From positions 213,150-277,149 of the forward strand of contig PTJY01000004.1 in the NCBI GenBank assembly GCA_002937505.1: DNA of 64,000 bases, written 5' to 3'. Positions 57,030 through 64,000 of this stretch are shown piece by piece. Numbering within the stretch: the stretch's first letter is position 1; the number at the start of each line of letters is the position of its first letter. Made by a program: the position numbers and the translations under genes. Below the pieces are notes generated by a model. That model did not search any database and was not told the DNA's origin. It saw only the letters and a list, made by a program, of their open reading frames with translations. This DNA comes from Alphaproteobacteria bacterium MarineAlpha12_Bin1. Its GTDB lineage: Bacteria; Pseudomonadota; Alphaproteobacteria; UBA6615.

Positions 57030-57409
57030 TAATTCAATTCCATTGATTCATTACTTGTTTTGTACTCTATTTCCAAAACAATTATGTCTACGTCTCCGAT
57101 ATTTATAGCATTGTGTTCAATTGGAGCCGACACCGATCGTGTTACTCCTGGTTCGTAGTTCAGCGTTCTTTCTGTGCCATCTGCATGTTCAAGATACAGT
57201 TTCCCGTAGGACTGTTGAATAGTAACATAATCAAACTCATGTATATGCCATCCAGTCTGTTGATTTGGTTTAATAACCCAATGAGTTATTCTCGTTTTAT
57301 TATCTTCGTGTAATAAAGTGTAATTTCCGATGTTGCGTTCTGAAGCTTCAACAGATGTTTTTTTAAGAAGTTTTGTTGACATATCTTTATCTATTTTAAG
57401 TTGTTGCAC
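57029..57409 (-). CDS. Cupin-domain protein upstream of the AhpD-like gene
   Basis: A 126-residue cupin. TGWHIHEFDYVTIQQSYGKL carries the motif 1 His pair and VSAPIEHNAINIG is in motif 2. Its TAA overlaps the ATG of the TGA-containing AhpD-like gene by one base (TAATG on the minus strand), so the two are translated together. An ATG at codon 10 (MSTKLLKK) is an alternative start. It may bind the same metabolite or act with the peroxidase-like partner. Confidence 0.8.
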   Translation of the reverse strand: MQQLKIDKDMSTKLLKKTSVEASERNIGNYTLLHEDNKTRITHWVIKPNQQTGWHIHEFDYVTIQQSYGKLYLEHADGTERTLNYEPGVTRSVSAPIEHNAINIGDVDIIVLEIEYKTSNESMELN

Positions 57410-57634
57410 TTTTTGTGCGGCTTTACATGAGATGATTTATATAAACGATGTCATTAATCTACAATTATAATTAACGAAATGCTATGTTTATAAATAACTC
57501 TCTGCGTTATAGTTAACTTTTATAGCATGTATCAGTTAATTTTGTTTTTAATAGTTGAAGATGTTAGATAGATTAAACTTCAAGATGTAATTTTGCTTCA
57601 ATAATTTCCATCTTTAATCCGGGAGTAATATTTT

Positions 57635-58870
57635 ATGGCAACACCAAAAGTTATAGTTCAACTTTATCCTATGATGCCCACAGATGGTGAAGATGATCGT
57701 AAGGCAAAACGTCCTGTAGGAGCTGATCGTGATCTTTATAACAAGGTTATTCATGAGTGGACGGACATAATTAAAGAGGCTGATTCAATGGGTGTCTGGG
57801 GATGTTCTACTATTGAACACCATTTACATTCAGAAGGGTACGAAGTTGGTCCCAATCCAGGCGTGTTGAACGCTTATTGGGCTAATCATTTAACTAATAT
57901 GCGGGTTGGCGCTTTAGGATATGTCATAGCCACGAATGATCCTATTCGGGTAGCGGAAGAAACGGCAATTATAGATCACCTGACTAACGGTAAATACTTT
58001 GTTGGATTTGCTCGAGGATATCAGTCTCGTTGGACAAATATATTGGGCCAATTCTCTGGTGCTCAAGCAACTGCATCAGACGGAGGAGAGATTGATCGAT
58101 TAAACCGTGAAATATTTGAAGAAAGAGTTCAGATGGTTGTTGACTGCTGGACTAAAGAGACGAATGTACTAGATGGGTTACATTATCAGGCGCCATACCC
58201 GATTGAAACCGGTGTTCTGGGCTATCCAGGAACAAAAATTGCCGAAGCGGCAGGTGCTCCTGGTGAAGTAGGAGCTAATGACAGCATACAGGCGGTTTGT
58301 GTAGTGCCAAAACCTTATCAGTTACCTCATCCACCAGTATTCATTGGCGTTCATAAAAGCCCTGAAACCATCCAGTTTTGTGCTCGTAATGGATTTCATC
58401 CGTGCTATTTTAATCCCACGGATGCTGTTATTGAATTATCGAAAATGTATGTTGAGGAAGCCCAAAAAGCTGGTCATGATTTTAAACTTGGGGAACGTCA
58501 AAATATTGTTAGACAGACTAGAATTGCTAAGTCACATGAGGAATTTGAACGTCGTGTAAAAAAATATGACGTAGACATTTTTAAGAATTTTTATTCGATC
58601 TTTTCAAATCATAACGTTGATCCTGCCGAAAATGATAATGATGCAGCTTTCAATTCGATGAAAAACACTAGTTTTTTAACCGGAGGAACTGTTGACGATG
58701 CTATAAGGTATTGGACTGGCATATTTGAACAATCGCCGTTTGAGTATATTACTCTAATCTGGCATTTTGCTCAGCAACCAAAGGATGAAGTTCTTGAGGA
58801 AATGAGATTATTTATGGAGAAAGTTGTGCCTGAATTAGAGGTGCCTGATTATGCTATAGCGGCTGAATAG
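57635..58870 (+). CDS. Luciferase-like (LLM) flavin-dependent oxidoreductase, second copy
   Basis: A 411-residue LLM-family protein distinct from the one at 47230. Seen: DSMGVWGCSTIEHHLHSEGY, VGALGYVIATNDPIRVAEET, GKYFVGFARGYQSRW, and QLPHPPVFIGVHKSPETIQF. A GGGAG ribosome site precedes the ATG. The gene has its own terminator and precedes a DRE-TIM metallolyase gene. Its substrate is unknown. By family it is an FMNH2-dependent monooxygenase. Confidence 0.92.
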   Translation: MATPKVIVQLYPMMPTDGEDDRKAKRPVGADRDLYNKVIHEWTDIIKEADSMGVWGCSTIEHHLHSEGYEVGPNPGVLNAYWANHLTNMRVGALGYVIATNDPIRVAEETAIIDHLTNGKYFVGFARGYQSRWTNILGQFSGAQATASDGGEIDRLNREIFEERVQMVVDCWTKETNVLDGLHYQAPYPIETGVLGYPGTKIAEAAGAPGEVGANDSIQAVCVVPKPYQLPHPPVFIGVHKSPETIQFCARNGFHPCYFNPTDAVIELSKMYVEEAQKAGHDFKLGERQNIVRQTRIAKSHEEFERRVKKYDVDIFKNFYSIFSNHNVDPAENDNDAAFNSMKNTSFLTGGTVDDAIRYWTGIFEQSPFEYITLIWHFAQQPKDEVLEEMRLFMEKVVPELEVPDYAIAAE

Positions 58871-58903
58871 TTTTCGTGTTTCTCATATTTATGATTGTGA
58901 TCC

Positions 58904-58943
58904 AAAACGCGGGTTATGCTTAGTCGTAGCCGGCGTTTTTTTT
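58904..58943 (+). terminator. Rho-independent terminator after the second LLM gene
   Basis: AAAACGC pairs with GCGTTTT and, inside it, GGTTATG pairs with CGTAGCC around a CTTAGT loop; T8 follows. It lies 33 bases after the stop at 58870. Confidence 0.9.
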
Positions 58944-58964
58944 ATATTTTTAGAGGAGAATTAC

Positions 58965-60218
58965 ATGAATGGGTTTCCGGTTAATATAGATCTAAATCCA
59001 AACACAGATAAATGGAAAATTTCACAACATTGTTTTTCAGAACAAATTAGAGGTGAAATGACTTTGCCAGAGAAGGTGCAGCTTTGTGATATTACGTTAC
59101 GTGAGGGGCGACAATTACCCGGAGTATCGTTAAAACGTGATCAAGTCATTAAAATTGCGGATGCACTTGTAGATGCTGGAGTTTCTATGCTTCAGATGCA
59201 TCATGATGACCCAGAAGAGATGTCAGAGGTCAAAAAACGTCATTCAAATGTTTTGATTGATGCTCTTGTTCATCCAACTGCAGTTCTCAATCCTGAGTTG
59301 GCCAAGCCGGAGATTGACCTAAATTATGATCATGGGGCGGATTATTGTACGCTTGCCTTTTCATTTTCAGAACATCAAATGTGTCTGTTTGAATCGATGG
59401 CTGGACACCGTATAACAGTTGAAGAAGCAATTGACAGAGCGATGGGTTCTACATCCTATGCCAAGGAAAAAGCCGGGAAAGATCGAAAGGTTGGGTGTCT
59501 TATACAAGATTGCACCCGTATTCCTATAGATAGATTAGCTGAGGTTTGTTCTAGGTTGGTTGATTCTGGTGCAGATATGATTTGTTTAGATGATATTAAT
59601 GGAATGGCGATTTATCGTGTGTATACACATGTAGTTAGAGAAATGAAAAAACGGCTTCCCAATACAGAAATAGCACTTCACACACATAATGACGTGGGCA
59701 TGGCTGCTGCCTCACTTTATGCTGGCCTTGAAGGGGGTGCCGATATTTTACATACTTGCGTGAATGGGCTGGGAGAGAGAGCTCATATTGCCTGCCTCGC
59801 AGAAATAGCATCTGTTATACAAATCTATTATGGCTTGGACTGTGGAATCAAACTAGACAAGATGACAGAATTATCTAATTTAGTCGCTTCTACGATGCCG
59901 TGGCCTATGCCAGACACCATGCCTTTTGTCGGGCGTACAGCTTTTTCACATTTAGTCGAAGTTCACTATTGTGTTCCTGATACAGAAGAAGGGTTCTGGT
60001 CCTATTTATGTATGAGGCCTGAGGTTTTCGGAAACACACAGCATAATCTTCTTGGGCACTACTCTGGTCCTTGGGCTATAAGAGCCAAAGCAAATGAGCT
60101 AGATTTAGTTATCAAAGAAGGTGAAGAGGACATTATTCTGCAAAAGATTCGCCAAAAGATGCAAACTGTTCGGCGTCAACTCAGCGATGACGAGTTTAAG
60201 GAAATAGTATTTAGTTAG
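58965..60218 (+). CDS. DRE-TIM metallolyase (HMG-CoA lyase/isopropylmalate synthase-like)
   Basis: A 417-residue TIM-barrel enzyme of the pyruvate-carboxyltransferase group. It has CDITLREGRQLPGVSL (the DRE-type loop with Arg, Asp and Glu), and the metal His pair in IALHTHNDVGMAAAS with TCVNGLGERA. The family breaks or forms C-C bonds next to a carboxylate (lyase, aldolase or acyl-CoA condensation). An AGAGGAG site precedes the ATG. Expected to act on a product of the LLM-initiated degradation. Confidence 0.88.
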   Translation: MNGFPVNIDLNPNTDKWKISQHCFSEQIRGEMTLPEKVQLCDITLREGRQLPGVSLKRDQVIKIADALVDAGVSMLQMHHDDPEEMSEVKKRHSNVLIDALVHPTAVLNPELAKPEIDLNYDHGADYCTLAFSFSEHQMCLFESMAGHRITVEEAIDRAMGSTSYAKEKAGKDRKVGCLIQDCTRIPIDRLAEVCSRLVDSGADMICLDDINGMAIYRVYTHVVREMKKRLPNTEIALHTHNDVGMAAASLYAGLEGGADILHTCVNGLGERAHIACLAEIASVIQIYYGLDCGIKLDKMTELSNLVASTMPWPMPDTMPFVGRTAFSHLVEVHYCVPDTEEGFWSYLCMRPEVFGNTQHNLLGHYSGPWAIRAKANELDLVIKEGEEDIILQKIRQKMQTVRRQLSDDEFKEIVFS

Positions 60219-60230
60219 TATAGTGTTTGG

Positions 60231-61130
60231 TTATAAAACTGATTCAGAGATTATTTGGTCAGCATCATAAACTAACTTAGGCGCCCATCCGATAGATTTA
60301 CGGGCCATTTCTGAAGTGATCCTACTATTAGAGCAAAGGCTCAATGTCATATGTGGCCCCCATATCTTGTAGGCCTCCCCTAGGGTAACACTTTTAGAGA
60401 CAGGATTTTGTCTAAGATGTTTTCCTACTGCTGATGCAAGGTTGCGTATAGTATTTTGAGAAGACTCAAGATAAAACAGGCTTCCAGATTGTGCGTTTTC
60501 AAGAGCTAGTAAATAAGCATTTGCGCAGTCATCTATATGAACATTGGACCATATGTTTTCTCCATCACCAACGTAGACAGATTTGCCTAGAGACTTTGCT
60601 GCGCGTATCATTAAAGGTATTTGAATGCTTTCTTTTCTCAGGCCAGTTCCGTATCCAAATATCATACAGGGGCATAATATAATGGTACGAACTCCTTTGT
60701 TAGAAGAGGGTAAGATTAGATCTCTTTCTAAAGAGTACCAAATTGCTTTTTCCGGCAGGGGGCGAAAAGTCTTGTACTCGTTGTATATTTCTTGACTATA
60801 GGTGCCTACTGAATAATCAGACACAATACTACTTCCACTTGTATGGATGAAAGTTTTATTGGTCCCTTCTAGTGCATCTAAAATCGTCCTAATTGAATAA
60901 ACATGATTTGTGCTGGCAGCATTAATAACGACTTCTGAATCACTAGCCGCTTTATAAATAATATCCAAATCATCTAGCCCGCCAACAATTGGAATCTGTC
61001 CCAATTCTTCTATTTCTTCTGCTTTTTTATTATCACGGGCTAATCCATGCACTACGTGCCCTTCAGATATTAGCTTCTGTGCCACGGTGCCGCCTATATA
61101 GCCAGGTGCCCCTAAAATAAAAATTTTCAT
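60231..61130 (-). CDS. NAD-dependent epimerase/dehydratase family protein
   Basis: A 299-residue atypical SDR. Rossmann motif FILGAPGYIGGTVAQKL at the N terminus, HTSGSSIVSD with catalytic-type Ser, and YSLERDLIL, where the SDR active-site Tyr-x3-Lys pattern is not clearly conserved. ATG at 61130 is chosen; the longer frame starts at 61142. It follows the cupin on the same strand and may act on the same pathway. Confidence 0.82.
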   Translation of the reverse strand: MKIFILGAPGYIGGTVAQKLISEGHVVHGLARDNKKAEEIEELGQIPIVGGLDDLDIIYKAASDSEVVINAASTNHVYSIRTILDALEGTNKTFIHTSGSSIVSDYSVGTYSQEIYNEYKTFRPLPEKAIWYSLERDLILPSSNKGVRTIILCPCMIFGYGTGLRKESIQIPLMIRAAKSLGKSVYVGDGENIWSNVHIDDCANAYLLALENAQSGSLFYLESSQNTIRNLASAVGKHLRQNPVSKSVTLGEAYKIWGPHMTLSLCSNSRITSEMARKSIGWAPKLVYDADQIISESVL

Positions 61131-61134
61131 GTAT

Positions 61135-61707
61135 TTACTCAATGCCGGCTGTGAATGAATAACCTAGTTTTTCTAGCTCTTTTACAACCTCATTACCAAA
61201 ACGTGTACTCAGATCTTCTATCATTGATGGAGCAAACTCTACATCTTTAAGGTTTTTGTCTCCTCCTTGTAGTATTACGTAAAGCAAACCATTTTCTTCA
61301 CTAATATTATGAAATCGTCTCATTACACCTGGTGGAACAGAAATAGTGTCGAATAAATTTAATTCAGTTGAATGTTCTCCAGTATCACCCCATTCAATTC
61401 GAAAACGCCCCTTAATACAGGTAAACGTTTCAGTAGTGTTTTGGTGTACGTGCAAACCAGGCCCATTTCCTGGTTCACATTCTGCTATGACGACTGCAAA
61501 ACTCTTTGGACCTGCTATGGGGCCGTTCCCCCACGGAGTGTCCTTTGCTCCATCATATGCGATAACTGTTTTCGTTTCCCTAGCAGTCATCATTTCTCTG
61601 GCCTCTGGTGGTATATTATCTGCAGTACGTGATTTATTAGGTGTCAACTCGTTGTAGCGGGCAATATTCAGCTGCATTTGATCAGGGCTTATGTTGATTG
61701 TCTTCAT
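61135..61707 (-). CDS. Cupin-domain protein
   Basis: A 190-residue cupin with a helical N-terminal extension. GNGPGLHVHQNTTETFTCI is motif 1 (His-x-His and Glu as metal ligands) and VSVPPGVMRRFHN-like motif 2 reads ISVPPGVMRRFHN. Its size and single barrel fit dioxygenase-like or ligand-binding cupins. Stop lies five bases before the epimerase-like gene start, so the two are probably one operon. Confidence 0.82.
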   Translation of the reverse strand: MKTINISPDQMQLNIARYNELTPNKSRTADNIPPEAREMMTARETKTVIAYDGAKDTPWGNGPIAGPKSFAVVIAECEPGNGPGLHVHQNTTETFTCIKGRFRIEWGDTGEHSTELNLFDTISVPPGVMRRFHNISEENGLLYVILQGGDKNLKDVEFAPSMIEDLSTRFGNEVVKELEKLGYSFTAGIE

Positions 61708-61773
61708 GATGTTATCCTCATCCCAGAAATTGCTTTTTAATACCCTTATGAAGCACGTTTCATCATTAACTTC

Positions 61774-61814
61774 TAAAGAAGAGCTACGGATAGAATACCG
61801 TAACTCTTCTTTTA
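61774..61814. terminator. Long inverted repeat, probable terminator of the CocE-type gene
   Basis: AAGAAGAGCTACGG and CCGTAACTCTTCTT form a 14-bp stem with one mismatch and an 8-base loop. It lies just beyond the CocE/NonD-type gene stop (61819, minus strand). T-rich flanks exist on both sides, so it could act in either direction. Confidence 0.75.
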
Positions 61815-61818
61815 GATA

Positions 61819-63588
61819 TTACTTTTCCGGGATTATTGGTAAGAGTAAATGTGATCTTCTGTTTGGACCTGTATGCAATGTTACATCTCCACCGAAGATG
61901 TCAGCTGGCCTATCTCGTGGATCGTTGTGCCTAAATACTGCGCAGCCGGTCCATTTACCAATTGGCGTTTCCATGTGTGAATCACCGCCATAGATGTAAT
62001 CTTTTCCTCTTATTGTTAGAGCAATTCGATAGTCCTTTGGAACGACTATACACGTTGGCCATATCTCAACGTCTACTTCATACACGGTTCTAGGTTTAAG
62101 TGGCTGTATTTCATCATGAGTATGATAAGGTCTATATGGCAAAGTGAGTTCGTCATCTAACTTTCTATGGGAGCATCTAAGCCAACCCTGAGCTATAGGT
62201 GTATGAGGGTCTAGGGCTCCTTGAAAAACAACTTCTTTCATATCCGGTGAAAAAACACGTACTACTAAAAATAAGTCTATATCTTCTGTAGAGGATGAAA
62301 CATATAACTTTGAGGCAATTGGTCCTGTTATTTCTGTCTCTTTATTTAATGGAGGTGTCATAAATGTTACACCATCACTAAATCCTCCATAAGTTATTTT
62401 GTCTGGTTTCTTTTGTGTTGAACGCGACAAACTCATGTCTTTAGGGTCAATATAGTATTTTGTCCATTTTGTTCTTTTTAAGGGCCATTCTTTTTCATGA
62501 CGTTCTACAAACTTTTCTCCCGGATGCCTTATTAATAATTGAACTTTAGGTTGTTTTTTCCAGCCTGTGTTATCACCCTTAAGAAAATAACCAAAAAACT
62601 GTTTTTGTAAGTTTACGCCATAGTCTGTGTAGAACTCGGTCCAGTGTTCAATCCCATGCACTTCTAGCCACTTTTCTTTTGAGGCAGCTCTCACATAACC
62701 CTCAAAGTTTCCTCTTGGGTGAAGTCCTTGTCCGCCCCAGTTTGCTGTTGATAGAATTGGCACTTTTACTTTTGACCAATCTGGCATTCGTGATTGCCAA
62801 TATTCATCACTGTCCAGTTTGCGGGCTAGGTTCTCTTCATAAAAGTCGACACGATTACGGCCAAGCTCTTCTTCCGTTAATGTAATAGGACCTGACACCC
62901 AATCACCATTAAAACGACTTTTGAATCCATTTATACCTTTTCCATGTTGAACAGAGTATATTTGATGGGGAGGCCAATCGTGTGAAAATCCGTTACAGAA
63001 TATGCCTCCGTGATATGCCATGTCACGATAAAAATCAGCCGCACCTTCCCAAGGGCAAATTGCAGCTAAATGTTTTGGTTGAAGTGCTGCAGTTTGCCAC
63101 TGATTTTCAGCATAGTATGATATTCCATTAAGCCCAACTTTTCCATTTGACCAATCCTGAACACCAGCCCAATCGATCGCTATTGCTAGATCTTGGGCCT
63201 CTCTAAGAGACCATATATCAATTACACCGGGAGACCTTCCTGCTCCTCTAGAGTCTACTCTAATTACAACATAGTTGTCTGGAACCCACTTTTCGGGATC
63301 TACTACTTCCCAATTCTGATATTTATTAGTAGAACCAGCAGGAACGTCTGGATGGTTTTCCATCATATTTGTATACTGTTCTTCATATAAGTCTTCGAAA
63401 TGAAGGTATTTTCCATATGGCCCCATAGTCATGATTACTGGATACTTCCCGTCATCTATAGGCCGAAAAACATCGCAACGTAGAACTATTTCGTCATCCA
63501 TTGGAATAGGTACATCCCAGTCAATTCGCATTCCATCTCGAATGTCAGTTTTCGATTGTTCATCCATGTACTTTTTTGATTTAGCCAC
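61819..63588 (-). CDS. CocE/NonD family hydrolase
   Basis: A 589-residue X-prolyl-dipeptidyl-aminopeptidase/cocaine-esterase-like hydrolase. The nucleophile is Ser in GLNGISYYAENQWQ, after VRVDSRGAGRSPGVID. The N-terminal alpha/beta barrel precedes a C-terminal jelly-roll domain (from about ITGPIASKLYVSSSTEDIDL). It has no signal peptide, so a cytoplasmic esterase or amidase is expected. GTG at 63588 has AGGAG seven bases upstream; TTG at 63603 would add five residues. Confidence 0.9.
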   Translation of the reverse strand: MAKSKKYMDEQSKTDIRDGMRIDWDVPIPMDDEIVLRCDVFRPIDDGKYPVIMTMGPYGKYLHFEDLYEEQYTNMMENHPDVPAGSTNKYQNWEVVDPEKWVPDNYVVIRVDSRGAGRSPGVIDIWSLREAQDLAIAIDWAGVQDWSNGKVGLNGISYYAENQWQTAALQPKHLAAICPWEGAADFYRDMAYHGGIFCNGFSHDWPPHQIYSVQHGKGINGFKSRFNGDWVSGPITLTEEELGRNRVDFYEENLARKLDSDEYWQSRMPDWSKVKVPILSTANWGGQGLHPRGNFEGYVRAASKEKWLEVHGIEHWTEFYTDYGVNLQKQFFGYFLKGDNTGWKKQPKVQLLIRHPGEKFVERHEKEWPLKRTKWTKYYIDPKDMSLSRSTQKKPDKITYGGFSDGVTFMTPPLNKETEITGPIASKLYVSSSTEDIDLFLVVRVFSPDMKEVVFQGALDPHTPIAQGWLRCSHRKLDDELTLPYRPYHTHDEIQPLKPRTVYEVDVEIWPTCIVVPKDYRIALTIRGKDYIYGGDSHMETPIGKWTGCAVFRHNDPRDRPADIFGGDVTLHTGPNRRSHLLLPIIPEK

Positions 63589-63832
63589 AATGTTTCTCCT
63601 CAAGTAATATCAAGCAAAATAGGATCGACTTATACGTATTTTATATTTTTATTAGATAGTGTTCAATTATGTCATCAGAATTAAAATAAATAAAACTACA
63701 AATTTAAGGTCTTTTATTTAAGTGCCAATTGCCTCTTTTGTTTCTATGATTAATTCTGTAAATAATTTGATTGTTTATCTTTTTTTTACCACAATAACTA
63801 TTTTTTTAATCTAATAGGCAAATCATATTATT

Positions 63833-64000
63833 ATGACAAAATCTACACATATCGCTCTTTTTCATGTTCATAAAGACGCAATGGCTTCAGCTGTATCAGC
63901 ATTTACAAATGAATGGCCAGAAGCCGAAATTACCAACTTACTAGAAGATGGTTTGTTTAATTGGGTTAGGGAGACTGGTCATGTTGTTCCAGATATGCAT
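63833..64000 (+). CDS. Asp/Glu racemase-like protein, N-terminal fragment
   Basis: The frame runs off the right edge after 56 residues, beginning MTKSTHIALFHVHKDAM and followed by FTNEWPEAEITNLLEDGL. The start and the N-L-L-x-D-G-L turn fit aspartate/glutamate/hydantoin racemase superfamily proteins. Assignment rests on a fragment. The region upstream (63589-63832) is AT-rich with no other gene visible. Confidence 0.6.
   Translation, partial: MTKSTHIALFHVHKDAMASAVSAFTNEWPEAEITNLLEDGLFNWVRETGHVVPDMH

Noticed and set aside
1..64000. CRISPR arrays, insertion sequences, integrase or prophage genes
   Set aside because: No spaced short repeats, transposase motifs or phage structural genes were seen. 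The only long repeats are the amidohydrolase blocks.
1..64000. A tRNA-Sec or other selenocysteine machinery gene in the window
   Set aside because: Only tRNA-Pro was recognised, and no SelA, SelB or SelD protein was seen, so the selenoprotein call must rely on the rest of the genome.

Overview
The window is a compact, AT-rich bacterial chromosome segment, almost certainly from a marine alphaproteobacterium. The support is the gene content and order: the block plsX-fabH-ihfA-merR followed by tRNA-Pro, the trio bamE / ubiquinol-cytochrome c chaperone / DUF177, a MucR/Ros regulator, an alphaproteobacterial RibBA whose second half is degenerate, a K+-independent H+-pyrophosphatase, a TRAP transporter and a NaChBac-type sodium channel. 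I cannot place the genus. Low-GC marine lineages related to SAR116 or other Rhodospirillales-like groups fit, but this is inference.

Layout. 1-2445: minus-strand TRAP transporter (DctM partial, DctQ, DctP). 2759-5249: Bpt aminoacyl transferase, a membrane protein and HemB. 5454-8568: a three-gene valine/isobutyryl-CoA catabolic operon. 8601-10849: thiO-thiS-thiG under a TPP riboswitch whose 3' end carries the thiO ribosome-binding site. 10920-13370: glutaryl-CoA dehydrogenase, a cupin and a MucR protein without zinc ligands. 13661-20830: rpiB-glyA-nrdR-ribD-ribE-ribBA-ribH-nusB-thiL. 20969-29730: MFS carrier, hppA, bamE, the bc1 chaperone, DUF177, rpmF-plsX-fabH, ihfA, merR, tRNA-Pro(GGG). 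29881-36788: small unknowns, metY with two CoA-binding paralogues and an enoyl-CoA hydratase, rplM-rpsI, the sodium channel and a GYD protein. 36972-38648: fhs.

From about 38.7 kb to the right end the character changes to accessory catabolism: a PEP-mutase-like lyase, C45 acyltransferase, Gfo/Idh oxidoreductase, polysaccharide deacetylase, amidase, SDR, cupins, two luciferase-like flavin oxidoreductases, a Rieske ferredoxin, two tandem metal-dependent amidohydrolases sharing a 694-bp identical 3' part, a CmcJ-like oxygenase, a ring-opening (barbiturase/cyanurate hydrolase family) amidohydrolase, a fatty acid desaturase, a DRE-TIM metallolyase, an epimerase-like protein and a CocE-type hydrolase. 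The combination suggests oxidative opening and hydrolysis of a cyclic, amide-containing substrate, but the substrate is unknown.

The most striking observation is at 55935-57029 (minus strand). Two apparently separate reading frames are one continuous frame interrupted by a single TGA, which falls exactly at the second cysteine of an AhpD/CMD-type active site (C-F-Y-TGA-T-T-S-H). This is best read as a selenocysteine-containing two-domain AhpD-like protein, coupled to an upstream cupin gene. A hairpin at a suitable distance after the TGA could act as a bacterial SECIS element. No selenocysteine machinery is visible in the window, so this needs genome-level confirmation.
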